Positions 33,333-41,162 of a stretch of 42,547 nucleotides of DNA are shown one piece after another. This DNA comes from Akkermansiaceae bacterium (GTDB taxonomy: Bacteria; Verrucomicrobiota; Verrucomicrobiia; Verrucomicrobiales; Akkermansiaceae): positions 1 to 42,547 of the forward strand of contig CAIVSK010000360.1 in NCBI GenBank assembly GCA_903908495.1, written 5' to 3'. The notes beneath the pieces were generated by a model that was not told the DNA's origin, did no database searches, and saw only the letters and a list, made by a program, of their open reading frames with translations. A program made the position numbers and the translations under genes. Position 1 is the stretch's first letter; the number at the start of each line of letters is the position of its first letter.

Positions 33333-34262
33333 ATGAGAATTCGTTTTGCGGGATTGGTTTTCGCGGGATGGTTGGGCTGTTCGCCCGGGGCCTGCGCTGC
33401 GGATTCCGGCAGCAAGCACCCGCCGCTGCTCATCGCGAGTTATTCCAGCAACGCCGCCTATGTCGTCGCTCCCGACGACAAGGTGATGTGGGAATCGGCG
33501 AAAATGCCCGGTCCCTGCCAGGACGCCTGGTTGCTTCCTAACCTTCATGTCCTGCTCAGCGGCGGCAACCAGGTGCGGGAAGTCACCGCGGACCAGCGGG
33601 TCGTCTGGCAGTATGAAGCCCCCAAGGACGTGCCGGTCGAGATTCACAATTGCCAGCCGTTGCCCGGCGGCGGCGCGCTCATCGGCGAGGGCGGCACATG
33701 CCGCCTGCTCGAACTGGACAATCACGGCAACATCACCAAGGAGATCAAACTCACCCTGGGCGGCAACGCCCACAGCCACATGCGCCAGGTCCGCAAGACC
33801 CCGCAGGGAACCTATCTGGTGACCGCGGCCGGCGAGAACAACATCCGTGAATACGACGCCCAAGGCAAACAAGTGCGGGTGTTGTTGGGAAAGAACATCG
33901 AAACGCAAGGTGTGAAATGGCCCATCGTCCATAGCGCGGAACTCCTCCAAAACGGTAACCTGCTCATCGGCGGCGCGTATGGCGCACCCGTCATCGAAGT
34001 CGATCCGACCGGTAAAATCGTCTGGAAACTCACTGCGGAGGACATCCCGGAGATCGGCTTCGCCTACTCGGCCGGTTGCCTGCGCCTGCCTAACGGCAAC
34101 ACAGTCGTCGCCGCCTACACCAGCAAATTCCCCGTCTTCGAGGTGACCCCCGCCAAACAAGTGGTGTGGAAGTTCCAGAATCCGGCCGTCGGCAATCCCA
34201 CCCACGTGAAATTGCTGGACCCGGCAGCTGTTGAGAAATTTCTCCGCGGCGGGGAGAAGTGA
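33333..34262 (+). CDS. Secreted beta-propeller protein (PQQ/WD-like), function unknown
   Basis: A 309-residue protein with a signal peptide (MRIRFAGLVFAGWLGCSPGACA, two cysteines near the cleavage site). Repeats of about 40 residues with a shared pattern (ADQRVVWQYEAP, DNHGNITKEIKL, PQGTYLVTAAGENNIREYD, NGNLLIGGAYGAPVIEVDPTGKIVWKL, NGNTVVAAYTSKFPVFEVTPAKQVVWKF) suggest a propeller of six or seven blades. The VVW/IVW at blade ends is typical of PQQ-like or arylsulfotransferase-like propellers. No catalytic residues recognised. Lies 46 bases after the SMP-30-like gene, and its frame end nearly meets the next gene region, suggesting co-transcription of the set. Confidence 0.75.
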   Translation: MRIRFAGLVFAGWLGCSPGACAADSGSKHPPLLIASYSSNAAYVVAPDDKVMWESAKMPGPCQDAWLLPNLHVLLSGGNQVREVTADQRVVWQYEAPKDVPVEIHNCQPLPGGGALIGEGGTCRLLELDNHGNITKEIKLTLGGNAHSHMRQVRKTPQGTYLVTAAGENNIREYDAQGKQVRVLLGKNIETQGVKWPIVHSAELLQNGNLLIGGAYGAPVIEVDPTGKIVWKLTAEDIPEIGFAYSAGCLRLPNGNTVVAAYTSKFPVFEVTPAKQVVWKFQNPAVGNPTHVKLLDPAAVEKFLRGGEK

Positions 34263-34423
34263 CGGCAGCAAGAGCGCTTGGTGACCCTGCAGGCCTGCCG
34301 CGACACTGCCTATTTAGCGAACCTCACTGTCCAAGTTGCGAACCCATGCAACCGTTTCTGGCGGCATGGCGTAGCTTGGTGGAATTTTCCCGCCGCCTCG
34401 TCCGTATCCACCCCGCCGCCGCT

Positions 34424-37303
34424 ATGAATATGAAATCCCTCGCCCTGATCGCAGCTCTTGTCATCCTGACTTTGGGGGCGTCGCCGTTAAACGCGGCGGC
34501 GAACCGCGTCGTCTGGCTGGATGAGATGGACCTTAGCGGGGCGGTCTCCGGCTATGGCTCCACCCAAGCCAAGAAATCCGTCGACAATCATCCCCTCACC
34601 TTGCGCGGCACGGTCCACCAGCGGGGCATCGGCACCCACCCGCCGGGCAGTCTGCGCATCGATCTTGGCGGCCACGGCCTGCGCTTCCAGGCCCTCGCCG
34701 GCGTGGACGATGAAGTCGGCAAACAGGGCTCGGTCGAGTTCATCGTGATGGGCGATGATAAAAAACTCTGGTCGAGCGGCGTCCTAACAGGCGGAGGCGA
34801 GCTCAAGCCCTGCGACATCGACGTCAAGGGTGTGCTGGTCCTCGATCTGATGGTGGACACCACGCCGGACGGCTACGCGTTTGATCACTCCGACTGGGCC
34901 GACGCCAAAATCGAATACCAAGGCGACAAGGTGCCTGCGACCAAGGTCGCGCCCAAGCCCGTCCGCCAGCCCACCACCGAGCCCCAGCGCTGGCCTGCGG
35001 CCGACCAGGTGTATGACAAGCAATCCCTGCCGGATCCCGCCGACAAGGACGAGGCCGATGCGGTGCTGCGCCGCGTGGGCGCACTGATGGATCATCTCAA
35101 GACCCTTCCGCGTTGCCCGGACCTCCGGCCCGAGGCTCAACGCCTCGCCGAGTTGAAGATCCAGGCCGGCCAGGTGGCGCTTGCCACCCCGCAGCGCGCC
35201 GCATTGCTGCAGGCGGCCTGCACGCTGCGCCGCAAGGTGGCCTTCGCCAATCCGCTGCTGGATTTCAACCAAATCCTTTTTATCAAGCGCCATTTTTGTC
35301 CCAATGCCGAGACCACCGGCAACCACATGTGCGACCAGTATTTCGGATTCAACGCGATCCGCGGGGGCGGATTGTTTGTGTTGGAAAACCCGTTTTCGGA
35401 CAAGCCGACCACCCGCAACGTGTTGGAGAAATCCGCTTGCGGAAACGGCCGTTACAAGGGGCGTGTTCTAACACCCAAGGACGGATTTCTAGCGCCTGAG
35501 TTGAGTTATGACGGCAAAGAAGTGATATTTGCCTGCACTGAAATTGCGGACAACGAGGCTGACCGCAAACGCTACTCGGGCAGCGGTTCCGAGGATAACA
35601 CCTACAAGATTTTTCACGTCAACCTCGACGGTAGCGCACTGACCCAGTTGACGGACGGCACGTGGAATGAATTCGACCCCTGTTACCTGCCCAACGGCCG
35701 CATCATCTTCGTCTCGGAGCGCCGCGGTGGCTTCGGCCGCTGCCATGGCCGACCGGTGCCCAGCTTCACCCTCCATTCCATGAATGCGGACGGCAGCGAC
35801 ATCGTCACCCTCAGCCCGCACGAAACCAACGAATGGCAGCCGAGCGTGAACAACGACGGCATGGTCGTCTACACCCGATGGGATTACGTCGACCGCGGCT
35901 TCAGCCAGGCCCACCACGCTTGGACCACCACGCCGGACGGCCGCGATCCGCGCGCCATCCACGGCAATTTTTCACCGAACATGGGTGCCCGGCCCCAGTT
36001 TGAAATATCGATGCGCGCCATTCCCGGCTCGCACAAATACATGGGCACCGCCGCCTGTCACCACGGCCAGGCCTATGGCTCGATCATCCTGGTGGACCCG
36101 CTGATGCCGGATGACAACGCGATGGCGCCGGTCAAACGCATGACTCCGGACCAGTTGTTCCCCGAGGCGGAAATCGGCACCCACGGGCCGCCGGCCAATT
36201 ATGCCGCGCCCTATCCACTGAGCGAACATTTCTTCCTGTGCGTCTACGACAAGGACAGCCGCTCGGACGCCGGCACGGCTAACAATTATGGCATCTATCT
36301 GGTGGATGCGTTCGGCAACAAGGAGTTGTTGTACCGCGACGACGAAATTTCCTGCCTCGACCCCATTCCCGTCAAGGCGCGCCCGGTGCCGCCGGTGATC
36401 CCGCACATGACCGCCGTGGGCAAGCCGCTCGCCGCCGGTGCCAAGTTTGTACCGCCGGACCCGAAGAGCATTCCGGACTTTGGCACCGTGGGCGTGATGA
36501 ATGTCTATAACAGCATCTATCCGATGAAGGATCTGCCGAAGATCACCGCTTTGCGCATCATCCAGCTCCTTCCCAAGACCACCCCGATCGCCAACAGCCC
36601 GCGCATCGGCTTCGGCGACCAGAAGAGCGCCCGCATGGTGCTGGGGACCGTGCCGGTCGAGCCGGATGGCAGCGCATTTTTCAAGCTGCCGGTGGACCGT
36701 CCGGTGTATTTCCAGGCGCTGGGTGCCGATGGGGTGGCGGTGCAGTCGATGCGCAGCGCCACTTATGTGCATCCCGGCGAAACCCTGACCTGCCTCGGTT
36801 GCCACAACTCGCCCACCAGTGGATACGGCGCGGGCAACAGCCAGGCCACAGCGCTGCGGCGCCAGCCGTCGGTGATCCAGCCTGAGGTGGATGGCTCCAA
36901 ACCGTTCAGCTATCCGATTCTCGTGCAACCCGTGCTGGACCGCAATTGCGTCGAGTGCCACACCAAGCGCACGGCCGAGGGCAAGAAGTGCCCGGATCTA
37001 TCCCGCAGTGGCGGCGCCCCCAACGGCGAGTTCTGCACCTCATACAATTCGCTGCGCAATTTCACATTTTTCTGGGATAACGCGGTCTTTGACGGCGAGC
37101 CCGATAGCAAGCCGGGACAGATCGGCGCGCGCCGCTCGAAGTTGTATCAGTTGCTCGTCAAAGGTCACCACGACCTGAAGCTCAGCAACGACGACATGCA
37201 CCGGCTCACCTTGTGGATGGACTGCAACAGCGACTTCTACGGTTCCTATCAAAACCTTGAGGAACAGAAGCTGGCCAAGGTCGTGTGGCCGGCGCTGGAA
37301 TAG
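34424..37303 (+). CDS. Secreted NPCBM and c-type-cytochrome protein, hydrazine-synthase-alpha-like
   Basis: A 959-residue protein: signal peptide (MNMKSLALIAALVILTLGASPLNA), then an NPCBM carbohydrate-binding-like domain (about 25-165; VWLDEMDLSGAVSGYGS, RGIGTHPPGSLRIDLGG). TolB/PD40-like propeller blades follow (LTQLTDGTWNEFDPCYLPNG, RIIFVSERRGGFGRCHGR, HETNEWQPSVNNDGMVVYTR). The C-terminal part has two heme-c motifs, CLGCH at 790-794 and CVECH at 842-846. The propeller plus cytochrome layout resembles the planctomycete hydrazine-synthase-alpha family, but nothing else here points to anammox. Related proteins of unknown function are frequent in planctomycetes and verrucomicrobia. An upstream frame to 34259 exists; the ATG at 34424 fits the signal peptide best. 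Electron transfer and ligand are inferred, not known. Confidence 0.78.
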   Translation: MNMKSLALIAALVILTLGASPLNAAANRVVWLDEMDLSGAVSGYGSTQAKKSVDNHPLTLRGTVHQRGIGTHPPGSLRIDLGGHGLRFQALAGVDDEVGKQGSVEFIVMGDDKKLWSSGVLTGGGELKPCDIDVKGVLVLDLMVDTTPDGYAFDHSDWADAKIEYQGDKVPATKVAPKPVRQPTTEPQRWPAADQVYDKQSLPDPADKDEADAVLRRVGALMDHLKTLPRCPDLRPEAQRLAELKIQAGQVALATPQRAALLQAACTLRRKVAFANPLLDFNQILFIKRHFCPNAETTGNHMCDQYFGFNAIRGGGLFVLENPFSDKPTTRNVLEKSACGNGRYKGRVLTPKDGFLAPELSYDGKEVIFACTEIADNEADRKRYSGSGSEDNTYKIFHVNLDGSALTQLTDGTWNEFDPCYLPNGRIIFVSERRGGFGRCHGRPVPSFTLHSMNADGSDIVTLSPHETNEWQPSVNNDGMVVYTRWDYVDRGFSQAHHAWTTTPDGRDPRAIHGNFSPNMGARPQFEISMRAIPGSHKYMGTAACHHGQAYGSIILVDPLMPDDNAMAPVKRMTPDQLFPEAEIGTHGPPANYAAPYPLSEHFFLCVYDKDSRSDAGTANNYGIYLVDAFGNKELLYRDDEISCLDPIPVKARPVPPVIPHMTAVGKPLAAGAKFVPPDPKSIPDFGTVGVMNVYNSIYPMKDLPKITALRIIQLLPKTTPIANSPRIGFGDQKSARMVLGTVPVEPDGSAFFKLPVDRPVYFQALGADGVAVQSMRSATYVHPGETLTCLGCHNSPTSGYGAGNSQATALRRQPSVIQPEVDGSKPFSYPILVQPVLDRNCVECHTKRTAEGKKCPDLSRSGGAPNGEFCTSYNSLRNFTFFWDNAVFDGEPDSKPGQIGARRSKLYQLLVKGHHDLKLSNDDMHRLTLWMDCNSDFYGSYQNLEEQKLAKVVWPALE

Positions 37304-37434
37304 CCCGGCTAGGGCACCCCGCTTGCCAGGTGTCGTATCAGCGGCATGCTCCGGGCCAGGCTCAGATATCCTGAGCCCGCTCCGCCGACCCGCGAATTTT
37401 TTTCAACTTTTAAAAAATATTCGCTTGCGCCGTA

Positions 37435-37456
37435 GTGTATGGCAGTTACCATACAC
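37435..37456 (+). promoter_or_regulatory. Palindromic operator of the GntR operon
   Basis: A perfect inverted repeat, GTGTATGG-N6-CCATACAC, 17 bases upstream of the regulator's ATG. An AT-rich stretch with a T run and AAAAAATATT (37397-37421) precedes it and probably holds the promoter. Position and symmetry are as expected for an autoregulatory GntR site (YtrA-type regulators bind such repeats). Confidence 0.75.
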
Positions 37457-37473
37457 CAGAACACGGTTGTCCC

Positions 37474-37884
37474 ATGCTGCATTTTCAACTCAACGTTCAC
37501 ACCGGGGTGCCGGTGTACCGCCAACTGATGGACCAGATCCGCCATTACGTGGCGTCCGGTGCCTTGGCGGCGGGGGACGCGCTGCCATCGATCCGCGAGC
37601 TGGCGCGCGCTCTGGCGGTCAATCCGACGACCATCGTCAAGGCCTACGGCGAGTTGGGGCACGAGGGCGTGATTGATATCCGCCACGGGCGGGGCGCGTT
37701 CGTGGCGGAGCTCCAACCGGTGTGGCCGGCGGCGCGGCGGCGTGAACGGCTGCAAGTGCTGGCCTCGCAACTCGCCGTGGAAGCCCGCCAGATGGGGGCG
37801 TCCGACCCGGAGGCCCTCGACGCCTTGCGCGGCGCATTGGCGGAACTCAACGGATCTAACCACCCAACCCCTCCCAACTCATGA
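37474..37884 (+). CDS. GntR family transcriptional regulator, YtrA subfamily
   Basis: A 136-residue regulator. The N-terminal winged helix is complete: GVPVYRQLMDQIRHYVASG, LPSIRELARALAVNPTTIVKAYGELGHEG (recognition helix) and IRHGRGAFV (wing). Only a short C-terminal tail of about 60 residues follows, instead of a large effector domain, which is typical of YtrA-type GntR proteins that control adjacent ABC transporter genes. Its stop overlaps the start of the ATPase gene (ATGA). With the inverted repeat just upstream it most likely represses its own operon. An earlier in-frame start (37435) lies within the operator and is rejected. Confidence 0.92.
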   Translation: MLHFQLNVHTGVPVYRQLMDQIRHYVASGALAAGDALPSIRELARALAVNPTTIVKAYGELGHEGVIDIRHGRGAFVAELQPVWPAARRRERLQVLASQLAVEARQMGASDPEALDALRGALAELNGSNHPTPPNS

Positions 37885-38798
37885 ACGAACCCGCCATCGC
37901 GGCCACCGATCTGGCCAAATCCTTTCGCGGCGGCGTCATTGCCGTCAATGGTCTCGATCTAACGGTCCCGCGGGGCTCGGTATACGGCCTCATCGGGCGC
38001 AACGGGGCGGGCAAGACCACCACGCTGCGGATGCTCATGGGGCTGTTGCGGCCGCAGCGGGGTGAGGCGCGGGTGCTCGGCCATGACCTGTGGAATGCCC
38101 CGCGCGGCATCCGTCAACGAGTCGCCTATGTCTCCCAGGAACAACAATTGCCACCGATGAAATCCACCGCGCAACTCTGCCACGACCTTTCCCGCCTGCA
38201 CGAGCGCTGGGATTCCGCGCTGGCCGGCAAGCTGGCCGCGCGCTTCGGCATCCGTGCCGACGCCCCGCTGGCGACGCTGAGCGGCGGCGACCAGCGCAAG
38301 GTGGCGGTGCTGCTGGCGTTTGCCGCGAGGCCCGACGTGCTTGTGTTAGATGAGCCCGCCGCCGGGCTCGACCCGATTGCGCGGCGCCAGTTGATGGAGG
38401 AAATCGTGGACTTTCTAGGCGATGGGGGCGAGCGCACGGTGTTGTTCAGCACGCATATCATTGAGGACTTGGAGCGCGTCGCCGAGCACGTCGGAATCAT
38501 GGATCGCGGACGCATGGTGATGGCCGGCCGGTTGGAGGAATTGCAGACGGGCATGCGCCGCGTCCAGATCATCTTCAATGGCGCGGCGGTGCCGGAAGGG
38601 TTCCGCGTGCCCGGCGCACTGCGCAGCCATGCCGAAGGCCCGGTGCTCACCGCCGTGCTGCGCATCGGGAGCGAGGCCCAGCTCGACGCGCTGCGCGCCA
38701 CCCCCGACACCCGGGTCGCCGACTTCCCCCTCGGCCTGCAGGATTTCTTCATCGAATTGCTGGACCGGCCGCTGGCCGAAACGTCGCCCTCTATCTAA
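37881..38798 (+). CDS. ABC transporter ATP-binding protein (YtrB-like)
   Basis: A 305-residue ATPase. Walker A GRNGAGKTT (39-47), Q-loop SQEQQLPP, signature LSGGD (133-137), Walker B LVLDEP (154-159) and the H-loop STHIIEDLER are all present, so it should be active. The C-terminal domain of about 80 residues (GRMVMAGRLEELQTG onward) is the accessory part seen in YtrB/CcmA-like exporters. It partners the membrane protein encoded next. Co-transcribed with the GntR regulator through a four-base overlap. In Gram-positive relatives such operons respond to cell-envelope stress; the substrate here is unknown. Confidence 0.92.
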   Translation: MNEPAIAATDLAKSFRGGVIAVNGLDLTVPRGSVYGLIGRNGAGKTTTLRMLMGLLRPQRGEARVLGHDLWNAPRGIRQRVAYVSQEQQLPPMKSTAQLCHDLSRLHERWDSALAGKLAARFGIRADAPLATLSGGDQRKVAVLLAFAARPDVLVLDEPAAGLDPIARRQLMEEIVDFLGDGGERTVLFSTHIIEDLERVAEHVGIMDRGRMVMAGRLEELQTGMRRVQIIFNGAAVPEGFRVPGALRSHAEGPVLTAVLRIGSEAQLDALRATPDTRVADFPLGLQDFFIELLDRPLAETSPSI

Positions 38799-38799
38799 C

Positions 38800-39762
38800 A
38801 TGAATACCGCATCCATGTCCCCGCCCCGATCCGCACTGCCGGCGTCCTTCACCGAACGCGCGATTTTGTGCAACCTCATCCGCCAGGAGTGGTATCTGAG
38901 CCGCGGCCCGGTGGTCCTGCTGGCCATGATCTGGCTCATCGGGTTGTGGATTCTCGTCATCTTCGATCATCCCGCCTACCTCATCGCCATCGGCCTGTGC
39001 CACGTCATCCTCGTCTCGCCCAGCCAGGCGGGCCGGGATATCATCGATGGCACCGAGGAGTTCTCCTTCACCCTGCCGCCCGGCCGCAGCCCGATCTATC
39101 TGGCCCGCTGCGCCCCGGGCCTGGCTTTCCTGCTGGTGAACGGGTTGTTAGGCAGCCTGACCATCGCCTACAGCCTGCCCCAACGCCTGTGGTCGCTGTG
39201 TTTCAGCGGCGGCCTAACTGATCCATTCGCTCCCGTGTCCGCCATCCATTGGTATGGCATGGCGGTGCTATTGCCATGCGCCGCGCACGCGGTCACCGTG
39301 GCGTTGGCCGCCAATGCCCGTTCCCGCGCGGTGGTGAATTATTCCGGCATGCTTGGCATCGCGGCTGCCGGCAGCTTGATGGTGTTCGGTTTCTTCCTAG
39401 AGGACCCTCTCTGGCAGAAACCGAACGGGTTCATTGCGGGCCCGATGCTGTTTGCCATGACCGTCCTTGTCCTGCGCGGGGGGCAGCACTTCTACTGTGG
39501 CAAGGAAGCCACCGGCAGTGGCGGGGCGGTCGGCGGCGTGAGGCGCGCGGGAGTGCTGTGGTTCATCGCGATGCTGATGGGTCTGCTCGTGTGTCTCGCG
39601 GCGTTTTTCTGGCTGTGGCGCTCGGTGGCCGTGCGATCGTCCGCTGAAATGGAACGGACCCTGATCCGGCAAGAGAACTCCGTGCGCCAGCTACAATTGC
39701 GACAACAGCAAATTCATTCCGTGCCAACGCCGCCAGTCCAACCCGAGCGTGACAATCACTGA
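38800..39762 (+). CDS. ABC transporter membrane (permease) subunit, putative
   Basis: A 320-residue integral membrane protein with about six hydrophobic segments (VVLLAMIWLIGLWILVI, YLIAIGLCHVILV, LAFLLVNGLLGSLTIAY, WYGMAVLLPCAAHAV, MLGIAAAGSLMVFGFFL, GVLWFIAMLMGLLVCLAAFF). A charged C-terminal tail of about 50 residues (MERTLIRQENSVRQLQLRQQ) looks coiled-coil-like. An N-terminal NLIRQEWYLSR lies just before the first helix, common in ABC-2-type permeases. Assigned as permease by position directly after the ATPase. The start codon lies one base after the ATPase stop (TAACATG). Confidence 0.78.
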   Translation: MNTASMSPPRSALPASFTERAILCNLIRQEWYLSRGPVVLLAMIWLIGLWILVIFDHPAYLIAIGLCHVILVSPSQAGRDIIDGTEEFSFTLPPGRSPIYLARCAPGLAFLLVNGLLGSLTIAYSLPQRLWSLCFSGGLTDPFAPVSAIHWYGMAVLLPCAAHAVTVALAANARSRAVVNYSGMLGIAAAGSLMVFGFFLEDPLWQKPNGFIAGPMLFAMTVLVLRGGQHFYCGKEATGSGGAVGGVRRAGVLWFIAMLMGLLVCLAAFFWLWRSVAVRSSAEMERTLIRQENSVRQLQLRQQQIHSVPTPPVQPERDNH

Positions 39763-39783
39763 TTCCAACCCTCTTTCAACGCC

Positions 39784-40995
39784 ATGCACGTAGTACTCAT
39801 CTTGCTCTTGCCTTTGCTCTTTCTCATTGGTGCCGGGGTGGCATACGCCTCGCGCCGCAGCATTCTGGCCCAGCCCGATCACCACCACTGGATCGTGCGG
39901 CTGTTGGGTGTCGTGTTGTTTGCCGCGGCCCTCGCCGCGGTGGGCTTGGGCACTTGGCGCGGCACGCATGATGAATTCAAGCTGCCATCGGTGAGTGTGG
40001 CGGTGCCGACTCATCCCCCACGCCCGGTCAAGCGATTGGCAGATTCGACCACGGTCGACCTCGGTCCCACCAAGCTCATCGGGACGGTGCTGGTGGCATG
40101 CAAGGAGCGGGGCCGGTTTGTGCCCCTGTGCGGCGAAAGCATCACTGTGGACTGGTTGCCCGAATCGTCCGCCGATCTAACATTCAACGGCGAGCACGCC
40201 GGTATCAATTACTCCGTCACTATGGCCCTGCGGGAATTCCGCACTTTTGGCCAAGACGGAGACATTCAGACAGGAGGCGGGCAGTCTTACGTCATGAAAG
40301 GAGCGACTTGGTCGAGCAGCGGAAGCGGGAGTATCGCTCCGTTGGATACGTTGCAGACCCAGGGCTTCGGCCCCGGCAGCGATACCCTCCAATACGCGCC
40401 GCTCTCGCTCATCCCGAGAGCCGTGGGTTCCGCACTGTACCTGCTCATCCACCTCACGCGCGCCGACGCGGATGATCCGTTAGAAAAAGTCACTGCCGCG
40501 CAATGGCTGGCGAGTCTGGCGGGGAAGCCGCGGCAAGATGAAGCACCACGCATCAACTCCTATCCCGGGGTTCGCCTCGATCCGAAGGCTCCGCCGGGCT
40601 TGCGCATGCTGGCGTTCCTCGGTCCCGCGGCGGTCTTGTTACTCTTTGGTGCCCTCGCCGGCTCTGTGTGTGCGCGCCGCGGCCGCCGCGGGTTTGCCTT
40701 CGCCGGATTGTTAGCGGTGATGGTGCTGGTTGCCGGCGCGCTCGACGCGATGGTCCTGCGGCGGCGGGTGGGCCTGGCCACCGATGCCGGCCAGCCTGAA
40801 AGCGTGCGGGCGATGGCACTTGGCGGGTTGCTGCGTGGCACGTTTTTCCACCGCGGTGCCGCGTTGGCGCGGCTTGGCGAGATCGCCGCGGATCCGTCCC
40901 TGCCGGAGTCCTTGCGGCAGGATGCCAGGGCGGTGATTATGGAGGGGCGATCTCCGAATCGTCCTCAAGGAGGGGCGATCTCCGAATCGCCCTGA
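39784..40995 (+). CDS. Membrane protein of unknown function, last gene of the GntR-ABC operon
   Basis: A 403-residue protein with two N-terminal hydrophobic segments (VVLILLLPLLFLIGAGVAYA; IVRLLGVVLFAAALAAVGLG). A soluble, probably periplasmic part of about 220 residues follows (LIGTVLVACKERGRFVPLCG onward). Two more helices near 290-340 (LAFLGPAAVLLLFGALAGSV; GFAFAGLLAVMVLVAGAL) precede a short tail with HEAT-like sequence (RLGEIAADPSLPESLRQDA). No family recognised. It is 21 bases after the permease gene and in the same operon, so a role with the transporter is likely. The last 15 or so residues (GRSPNRPQGGAISESP) and the stop codon come from family B repeat DNA. Confidence 0.7.
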   Translation: MHVVLILLLPLLFLIGAGVAYASRRSILAQPDHHHWIVRLLGVVLFAAALAAVGLGTWRGTHDEFKLPSVSVAVPTHPPRPVKRLADSTTVDLGPTKLIGTVLVACKERGRFVPLCGESITVDWLPESSADLTFNGEHAGINYSVTMALREFRTFGQDGDIQTGGGQSYVMKGATWSSSGSGSIAPLDTLQTQGFGPGSDTLQYAPLSLIPRAVGSALYLLIHLTRADADDPLEKVTAAQWLASLAGKPRQDEAPRINSYPGVRLDPKAPPGLRMLAFLGPAAVLLLFGALAGSVCARRGRRGFAFAGLLAVMVLVAGALDAMVLRRRVGLATDAGQPESVRAMALGGLLRGTFFHRGAALARLGEIAADPSLPESLRQDARAVIMEGRSPNRPQGGAISESP

Positions 40996-41076
40996 CCATG
41001 AGGGGCCAATGGGAAGCGGCTTGCCACCACTCATTGGCTCACCATGGGCCACGGCGATTCGGAGATCGCCGCTCCT
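40941..41076. repeat. Palindromic intergenic repeat, family B, copy 2 with two extra half-units
   Basis: The full unit (40968-41050) is the reverse complement of 24667-24750 with some changes. Extra end pieces flank it: GGAGGGGCGATCTCCGAATC at 40941-40960 and CGGCGATTCGGAGATCGCCG at 41052-41071. GGCGATCTCCGAATCGCC (40974-40991) and GGCGATTCGGAGATCGCC (41053-41070) are exact reverse complements, so the whole block can form a long stem-loop. It lies between the last gene of the GntR operon, whose stop codon is inside it, and proS. Confidence 0.82.
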
Positions 41077-41162
41077 TGAACACCCGCGCTTAAAATCACC
41101 CCCCTGAGGATATTTTTGGTGGTTTTCGGGCGGGTTCGCGGTTTGAATGGGTGCCAGCCACT

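Noticed and set aside
35972-36961. 329-residue minus-strand open frame inside the NPCBM-cytochrome gene
   Set aside because: His/Ala/Arg-rich shadow; the plus-strand frame has the signal peptide, NPCBM domain and haem motifs.
34424-37303. Anammox hydrazine synthase
   Set aside because: Only the propeller-dihaem layout is similar; the NPCBM domain and the absence of the other anammox genes argue against it.
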